Both the position numbers and the translations under genes were made by a program. Below, piece after piece: positions 33,719-38,458 of a stretch of DNA of 38,458 nt (positions within the stretch are counted from its first letter, which is position 1; each line of letters begins with the position of its first letter). The notes under the pieces are model-generated. The model did no database searches and was not told the DNA's origin. It saw only the letters and a list, made by a program, of their open reading frames with translations. The stretch is taken from assembly GCA_034002405.1 (NCBI GenBank), contig JAVFAS010000033.1:1-38458 (forward strand), written 5' to 3'. This stretch comes from SZUA-365 sp034002405. Its GTDB lineage: Bacteria; Bacteroidota; Ignavibacteria; SZUA-365.

Positions 33719-34531
33719 ATGCTCGCGATTCGTCACGTCGAAAAATCCTATCCGGTCAGCGGTGGAGAAAATGTCGCCGCGCTGCGGAACGTCGACCTGC
33801 ACTGTGAACGTGGTTCCTTCGTGGTTATCGTCGGTGCGAATGGGTCGGGAAAATCGACGCTGCTCAATGTCCTGGCTGGTTCGGAATTCGTCGACCAGGG
33901 GTCGATCACGCTCGGTGCGGTGGATATCACCCGCGTGCCGGAACATCGCCGGGCGGCGATGATCGGGCGGGTGTTCCAGGATCCCTTTCAAGGGACGATC
34001 GCGGAGATGAGCGTGCGCGACAACCTTGCGTTGGCCGCCTGCCGCGGCGAGGGATTCTCCCTTCGCTGGGCATTGCCGCGAGGATTGCGCGAGGAAATGC
34101 GCGAACGTGTCGCGGTGCTCGGCATCGGCCTGGAGGATCGTCTCGATCAACCGGTGTCCTCCCTGTCGGGCGGACAACGGCAGATCCTGACCATGCTCAT
34201 GGCGACCTGGCATAAACCGCGGCTCCTGCTGCTCGACGAACACACCGCCGCGCTCGATCCGCGTAGCGCTGATCTGGTCATGAATCTCACCGGGCGCATC
34301 ATCGCCGACCGCAGTCTGACCGTGCTGATGGTCACGCATTCGATGCATCATGCCGTGCATTTCGGACAGCGGCTCCTGATGATGCATCGCGGCCGTATCG
34401 TCCTCGATATCCGTGATGGCGAGAAGCGGCGTGCGCGGCCGTCCGAGCTCGTCGCGCGCTTCGAGGAATTGCGGCGGATGGATCGCATCGATGAAAGTGT
34501 CGCGGCACTGTTGCGCGAGCAGTATTTATAG
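33719..34531 (+). CDS. ABC transporter ATP-binding protein (TrpZ/COG1101-type)
   Basis: This 270-residue ATPase has a Walker A motif GANGSGKST (about 38-46), a Q-loop in GRVFQDPFQGT, the ABC signature LSGGQRQ (about 152-158), Walker B LLLLDEHTAALD and the H-loop VTHSM. It should energise the TrpX/TrpY-like importer. ATG 33719 follows the permease stop by one base and is served by a GGAGGGGGAGG ribosome site inside the permease end. It is the last gene of the operon; after it comes a 135-base spacer with a long inverted repeat and then a gene on the other strand. Confidence 0.94.
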   Translation: MLAIRHVEKSYPVSGGENVAALRNVDLHCERGSFVVIVGANGSGKSTLLNVLAGSEFVDQGSITLGAVDITRVPEHRRAAMIGRVFQDPFQGTIAEMSVRDNLALAACRGEGFSLRWALPRGLREEMRERVAVLGIGLEDRLDQPVSSLSGGQRQILTMLMATWHKPRLLLLDEHTAALDPRSADLVMNLTGRIIADRSLTVLMVTHSMHHAVHFGQRLLMMHRGRIVLDIRDGEKRRARPSELVARFEELRRMDRIDESVAALLREQYL

Positions 34532-34574
34532 GCACACGGCAGAAGGAAGAGCGAAGAAGGCAGGGGGAGAAATG

Positions 34575-34631
34575 ATGCCGGCTCCGGGAGGCCGTTGTCG
34601 GCGGTGACGAACGGCAGCCGGGAGCCGGCAT
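34575..34631. repeat. Long inverted repeat with inner stem
   Basis: ATGCCGGCTCC (34575-34585) pairs perfectly with GGAGCCGGCAT (34621-34631); within it GCCGTT (34591-34596) pairs with AACGGC (34610-34615). The element lies between convergent genes and may serve as a terminator or RNA-stabilising hairpin, although neither side has a long T-run. It could also be a REP-like dispersed element. Confidence 0.6.
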
Positions 34632-34666
34632 GCTTTGGGTGAAGGGACGAACACTTCGTGCGGGGC

Positions 34667-34987
34667 TCAGCGCACGACAACGGCGGTGCCGCTGGCGGTG
34701 ACCATGAGCATGCCGCCCGATGCGCCGAGATTCTCGTAGTCAAGATCCACGCCGACGATCGCATTCGCCCCGAGTGCCAGGGCGCGTTCTTCCATTTCAC
34801 GGAGCGCGATGTCCTTTGCGTTTCGTAATTCCTTTTCGTACGTCGCGGAGCGGCCGCCGACGATGTCGCGGATGCCCGCGAACAGATCCTTGAAAATATT
34901 CGCGCCGAGAATGGCCTCGCCGGTGACGATTCCCTTGTACTCGTGAATGGTCTTGCCTTCGATGCCGTGGGTGGTGGTGACGATCAT
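34667..34987 (-). CDS. YbjQ/UPF0145 family protein
   Basis: This 106-residue cytoplasmic protein of the YbjQ (UPF0145, putative heavy-metal-binding) family has the core GEAILGANIFKDLFAGIRDIVGGRS, ALALGANAIVGVDLDYE and a closing MLMVTASGTAVVV pattern. Homologues form pentamers; the biological role is unsettled and metal binding is only a family label. Its length is normal for the family. ATG 34987 is preceded by GGAATTCC. It stands alone between the ABC operon and a T9SS protein gene. Confidence 0.93.
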   Translation of the reverse strand: MIVTTTHGIEGKTIHEYKGIVTGEAILGANIFKDLFAGIRDIVGGRSATYEKELRNAKDIALREMEERALALGANAIVGVDLDYENLGASGGMLMVTASGTAVVVR

Positions 34988-35056
34988 ACGGAATTCCTGC
35001 GATGGTGAAGATGGAACGGGTAAGGATGAACGGGATGAACGGATGCGGATATCCTG

Positions 35057-36583
35057 TTATTTCTGGATGGCGATTTCCGTGCTCACGCGCCGGGGTCCGT
35101 CGGCGAGCGCGGCGTCCAACACTGCAATATATCGTCCGGCGGGCAGATCCGCGGCATGCCAGCCGAGAACGTGCGTGCCCGCTTCCATCATGCCGTCATG
35201 CACGGTCGAGACCACGCGTCCCGTGATATCATGCACGCGGAGGCGCAGGGATGCGGCCGACGGCAGTGTGAGTTGCAATTGGGTCTGCGTGGCAAGCGGG
35301 TTGGGCCAGGCCTCGAGCGTGACGCGCTGCCGCGTTCGTGCGAGGTCGACCCGCACGGCAGGCAGCAATTCCGCCCCACCGTCGTAATCGATCTGCCGCA
35401 AGCGATAGCGCAGCGACAAGGCCGCGGGCGGGTGCCGGTCGGTGAATGCATAGCGATGCGCAACGCGGCTCTCGCCGTGTCCCGGAACAAAGTCGAGGGT
35501 CTCCCAGCCCGTGCCGGCCTCGCGTTGAATTTCGAACCCGAAGTTCTGCGTCTCCGACTCGGTCTCCCAGCGCAGCTGCACGGCACCGTCGTCGAGGACC
35601 CGCGCGGAAAAGCTGCGCAGCTCCACTGGCCAGCCGCCATTGTAGGTGGAAATCACGAGGCCGCGTTCCCCCGCGACCATGCCATTCGCATCGTCGGTGA
35701 AAAAGACCGACGTCAACGCATGCCCCGTGCCGCTGATTTGTTGATGCCAGGTCGCACCGGCGTCGGCGGTGCGCAGGATCACGCCGTGATCACCGACGAT
35801 CGTACCGGAGGTGGTGCTGGTGAACATGACGCGCCGCAGATGTTCGGTCGTCGGACTCTGTCGTGGAAACCATGTGGCACCGGCATCGGTCGATTGCAGG
35901 ATGAGTCCGCCATCGCCGACAATCCATCCCGTATCGGCATGGGAGAAATAGACGTGATGGAGATTGACCGCCGTACCGCTGAAGACGGTGCTCCAGTTGT
36001 TTCCGTTGTTTGTCGTGTGGAGGATGACGCCGCCATCGCCGACCGCGAACCCCTCGAGCAGGGATGTGAAGAACACCCCTCGCAGCGCGGCCGCGACCGG
36101 ACTCAGACGGAAGATCCAGTTGGTACCGCCGTTGTTGGTCCAGAGTATCACCCCGTTTTCTCCGACAATCGTCATGGTCGTGCCGTTCAGCGGGTCATGC
36201 ACGAAAATGTCATGAAGATCGAGGGTGGTTCCCGAGGTCGTCGTGGACCATGAGATCCCGCTGTTGGTCGAGCGGAGAATGGTTCCATTGTCGCCGACCA
36301 CGGTGATGGTCGGTGTCGCGAGACCGCTGACAAACACCTTCCGCAGGTTTTCCGACGTTCCGGTGACGGCCGAGGCCCAGGTGTTGCCGCCGTTGCTGGT
36401 ACCGATGATCGTGCCGGCATTCCCGACCGCGATGGTCATCGTCGACGACACCGAGAAGATTCCATTGAGTGTCCGTGTCGTATTGGTGGGAAGCGGCTGC
36501 GACCATCCCTGCCCGAGTGCGTTCCCGTGCGCGAACAGGAACAGTGCGACAACGACGACCGCGCGTGTGTATCGTGAATTCAT
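35057..36583 (-). CDS. T9SS-exported Ycf48-like repeat protein
   Basis: This 508-residue secreted protein has a signal peptide (about 1-25, ending ALGQ), then seven Ycf48/BNR-like propeller repeats of about 43 residues. Each carries a VGDxGxIL turn and a TxxGxxW signature (for example VGDGGVILHTTNNG and VGDHGVILRTADAG), together enough for a beta-propeller. The same PVELRSFSA...LRWETESET module as in the 6937-8079 protein follows, then a T9SS sorting domain with WPNPLATQTQ and RVSTEIAIQK. GGAG lies seven bases before ATG 36583; the open frame upstream of it is not translated. Photosystem assembly, the namesake role, is not implied. Confidence 0.88.
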   Translation of the reverse strand: MNSRYTRAVVVVALFLFAHGNALGQGWSQPLPTNTTRTLNGIFSVSSTMTIAVGNAGTIIGTSNGGNTWASAVTGTSENLRKVFVSGLATPTITVVGDNGTILRSTNSGISWSTTTSGTTLDLHDIFVHDPLNGTTMTIVGENGVILWTNNGGTNWIFRLSPVAAALRGVFFTSLLEGFAVGDGGVILHTTNNGNNWSTVFSGTAVNLHHVYFSHADTGWIVGDGGLILQSTDAGATWFPRQSPTTEHLRRVMFTSTTSGTIVGDHGVILRTADAGATWHQQISGTGHALTSVFFTDDANGMVAGERGLVISTYNGGWPVELRSFSARVLDDGAVQLRWETESETQNFGFEIQREAGTGWETLDFVPGHGESRVAHRYAFTDRHPPAALSLRYRLRQIDYDGGAELLPAVRVDLARTRQRVTLEAWPNPLATQTQLQLTLPSAASLRLRVHDITGRVVSTVHDGMMEAGTHVLGWHAADLPAGRYIAVLDAALADGPRRVSTEIAIQK

Positions 36584-36670
36584 GGCAGCGCTCCGATGTA
36601 TGAGGTTGGGGGACATAATACGCAGAAGGCACATGATTTGCCATGCCGCATCGGGCCACTTTTCACGCCA

Positions 36671-36699
36671 TTGAGTCGGAAACGCAGAATCACTACATT
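36671..36699 (+). promoter_or_regulatory. Candidate promoter of the 36732 gene
   Basis: TTGAGT (36671-36676), 17 bases, then TACATT (36694-36699), with four of six matches in each box. A start near 36707 would give a leader of about 25 bases with GGAGG before ATG 36732. Confidence 0.4.
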
Positions 36700-36731
36700 T
36701 CCTGTTCACGCCATATTCATCCGGAGGATTC

Positions 36732-37583
36732 ATGAAGCGTTCCCTCTCCCCGTCAGCGGTCCTGCTGCTGTTGTCCGTCATCTGGCTGCTGTTGCCCGTC
36801 GTCACGATGGGGCAGCAGGTCACGTTCTCCGAGCGCGCGTTGAATGTCGGTCTGACCCGCGCGATGGTCGACAGCATGGAGCTCGTCGGATTGATCAGTA
36901 TCGCCGCCGAGGGGATGGATCAGGCGTTTGATATGCAACAATCAGAGCGGAAAGCCTTTTCCGAAACCATCCTCGAAGTAAGCGACGGCGTGGTGACGCG
37001 CAAGCGAATGACATTTTCCGACGCGCGCGCGCGCAGTGCCCAGCCGATGCAGCCGGTTTCGGTGACGAACGCTCCGGTGGTGGGCAAGACCTACATTGTG
37101 ACGTATCTCCCCGACAGCGTCGCGGTCACCGACGATGACGGCGCGGCGGTGCCCACGGCGGAGCGCGACTACATCGTGAAGGAATTCAGCCGGAAGGTGG
37201 AGAATCAGTTCGCCCAGGCCTTCAACGGCCGCACGATGTCGGTGGGCGAGGAATTCGAATTGAAGGGCGAATTGCTCGAGCTCTTCGGTGCGAACCTCAA
37301 TGAAGCGTTGCGGATTCGGAACGCCACGTTCCGCCTCGATGGCGTGGGGCAGGCACAGGGGATGCGGACCGCGTTGATCGGCATCGATGTCGTGTTCGGC
37401 GGCGCGCAGGGTCCGATGGAAATGGAAATCGCCATGAAGGGAACGCTGGAAATCGGCGTGGAGAATCTCTGGCCGATCTCGCTGGTGATGGATGGGTCGC
37501 TCACGGGCGCGGGCAATCACGGGGGTGTCGACCTCACGGCGGATGGCACGATGAAAATGGCGCGTCTCGCGACGTATCAGTGA
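36732..37583 (+). CDS. Exported protein of unknown function
   Basis: This 283-residue protein has a long signal peptide (about 1-28, ending TMGQ) and an otherwise soluble, beta-rich body without cysteine or an enzymatic motif. The pattern of alternating short strands (GEEFELKGELLELFGA, MEMEIAMKGTLEIGVENLWPISLVMDGSLTG in pieces) resembles lipid-binding or periplasmic beta-barrel-sheet proteins, but I recognise no family. GGAGG precedes ATG 36732. The stop codon overlaps the GTG start of the AmrS-like radical SAM gene (GTGA), so the two are translationally coupled, although an exported protein and a cytoplasmic radical enzyme are odd partners. Confidence 0.75.
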   Translation: MKRSLSPSAVLLLLSVIWLLLPVVTMGQQVTFSERALNVGLTRAMVDSMELVGLISIAAEGMDQAFDMQQSERKAFSETILEVSDGVVTRKRMTFSDARARSAQPMQPVSVTNAPVVGKTYIVTYLPDSVAVTDDDGAAVPTAERDYIVKEFSRKVENQFAQAFNGRTMSVGEEFELKGELLELFGANLNEALRIRNATFRLDGVGQAQGMRTALIGIDVVFGGAQGPMEMEIAMKGTLEIGVENLWPISLVMDGSLTGAGNHGGVDLTADGTMKMARLATYQ

Positions 37584-38458
37584 ACGAGGTCGTTCCCACA
37601 CGGTATTGGCATGCGCGGGAGGACGGCCGCGTCGTCTGCGACCTGTGTCCCCGTGCCTGCGTTCTGGACGAAGGGCAGCGAGGACTCTGTTTCGTGCGGC
37701 GGAATATCGGCGGAGCGGTCGTCCTGACCACGTATGGACGGTCGAGCGGCTTCTGCATCGATCCGATCGAGAAAAAACCACTGGCGCATTTTTATCCCGG
37801 CAGTCCGGTGCTGTCGTTCGGTACCGCGGGCTGCAATCTCACCTGTACGTTTTGTCAGAACTGGGACATTAGCAAGGCACGGACGACCGACCGACTCGCC
37901 GATCAGGCGTCCCCCGAGGCGATCGCCACGGCGGCCGCGGTGCATGGCTGCCGCGGTGTGGCGTATACCTACAATGATCCGGTGATCTTTCACGAGTATG
38001 CCATCGATGTCGCGCAGGCATGCGCCGAGCGTGGCATCTACTCCATCGCGGTCACGGCCGGATATGTGTGCGACGCACCGCGCGAGGAGTTTTACCGCTC
38101 CATGCATGCGGCCAATGTCGATCTGAAGGGATTCACCGAGGAATTTTATCACCGCTTCTGCTCGGCACGGCTCGGTCCGGTGCTCGATACGCTGCGCTAT
38201 ATCGCGCATGAAACCGAGACCTGGCTGGAAATCACGACTCTGCTCATTCCCGGTGAAAACGATTCGGATGCCGAACTCGATGCCATGACCGCGTGGATCG
38301 TGACCGAACTGGGAACGGACATTCCCCTGCATTTGACGGCTTTCCATCCCGACTATCGGATGCGCGACCATGCACCGACACCGGCCGCGACACTGCGGCG
38401 CGCGCGTGCCCGCGCGCGGGAGAACGGCCTCCGCTATGTCTACACGGGCAACATCCGA
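37580..38458 (+). CDS. amrS: AmmeMemoRadiSam-type radical SAM enzyme, right end missing
   Basis: The 293 visible residues match the AmrS radical SAM family of the AmmeMemoRadiSam system. An N-terminal CxxCxxxC-type cysteine cluster (CDLCPRACVL, then GLCFVRRN) precedes IEKKPLAHFYPG and the radical SAM CxxxCxxC motif (CNLTCTFCQNW) that binds the [4Fe-4S]-SAM cofactor. AYTYNDPVIFHEY, VTAGYV, VDLKGFTEEFY, LIPGEND and HLTAFHPDYRM complete the family pattern. The frame is open to the window edge (YVYTGNIR), with a short C-terminal part lost. The start is GTG 37580, overlapping the upstream stop. The AMMECR1- and Memo-like partners are not visible in this window. The substrate of the system is unknown. 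Confidence 0.9.
   Translation, partial: MNEVVPTRYWHAREDGRVVCDLCPRACVLDEGQRGLCFVRRNIGGAVVLTTYGRSSGFCIDPIEKKPLAHFYPGSPVLSFGTAGCNLTCTFCQNWDISKARTTDRLADQASPEAIATAAAVHGCRGVAYTYNDPVIFHEYAIDVAQACAERGIYSIAVTAGYVCDAPREEFYRSMHAANVDLKGFTEEFYHRFCSARLGPVLDTLRYIAHETETWLEITTLLIPGENDSDAELDAMTAWIVTELGTDIPLHLTAFHPDYRMRDHAPTPAATLRRARARARENGLRYVYTGNIR

Noticed and set aside
1..38458. Mobile elements, prophage, CRISPR, tRNA or rRNA
   Set aside because: No transposase, integrase, phage gene, regular spacer array or RNA gene signature was seen; the tandem arrays have no unique spacers.

Overview
The window looks like a chromosomal scaffold from a GC-rich, Gram-negative member of the Bacteroidota / Chlorobiota-Ignavibacteriota / Kapabacteria group, probably from a draft or metagenome assembly. 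The reasons are four secreted proteins with type IX secretion (T9SS) C-terminal sorting domains, a TonB-dependent receptor with a carboxypeptidase-regulatory-like N-terminus, a BlaI/BlaR1-TonB cassette, an OmpA-type outer-membrane protein, and a run of exactly 100 N marking a scaffold gap. Ribosome binding sites (AGGAGG-like) are often clear. The one strong promoter, in front of blaI, is of the TTGACA-17-TATCAT kind. The lineage is an inference from gene content.

Layout. 1-338: a 14-bp tandem repeat (nine copies) and a hairpin. 339-2936 (+): a pentaheme c-type cytochrome and a monoheme-porin fusion, plausibly an outer-membrane electron conduit. 3002-5363 (+): a BlaI repressor with a palindromic operator over its promoter, a BlaR1-like M56 protease fused to a TonB domain, and a small secreted TonB-domain protein. 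5424-9949 (-): a geranylgeranyl-reductase-family flavoprotein next to a 2[4Fe-4S] ferredoxin, then two T9SS-exported proteins. 10498-17998 (+): glmS, nadA, an FG-GAP/ASPIC T9SS protein and an OmpA-family protein. 18130-25219 (-): a BtpA-family protein, dihydrolipoyl dehydrogenase, DinB, a flavin reductase cut by the gap, a fumarylacetoacetase-family hydrolase, and a methionine synthase that contains only the homocysteine and folate modules. 25396-28478 (+): a small secreted or anchored protein and a TonB-dependent receptor. 28533-29084 (-): a thioredoxin-fold protein.

29236-34531 (+) is the most interesting block. It holds a response-regulator/PP2C (RsbU-type) phosphatase, a TrpX-like lipoprotein binding protein, a STAS protein with a large unrecognised His-rich C-terminal region, an ABC permease and an ABC ATPase. 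The last four genes are packed with 1-bp gaps or a 7-bp overlap. The arrangement suggests an ABC importer wired to a serine-phosphorylation partner switch. No RsbW-type kinase is in the window.

34667-38458: a YbjQ-family protein (-), a Ycf48-repeat T9SS protein (-), a secreted protein of unknown function (+) and the start of an AmmeMemoRadiSam-type radical SAM enzyme (+) running off the right edge. Two related heptanucleotide arrays (5368-5437 and 23333-23402) each overlap the stop codon of a minus-strand gene. The second lies exactly where the methionine synthase ends prematurely. No tRNA, rRNA, CRISPR array, insertion sequence or prophage was seen.
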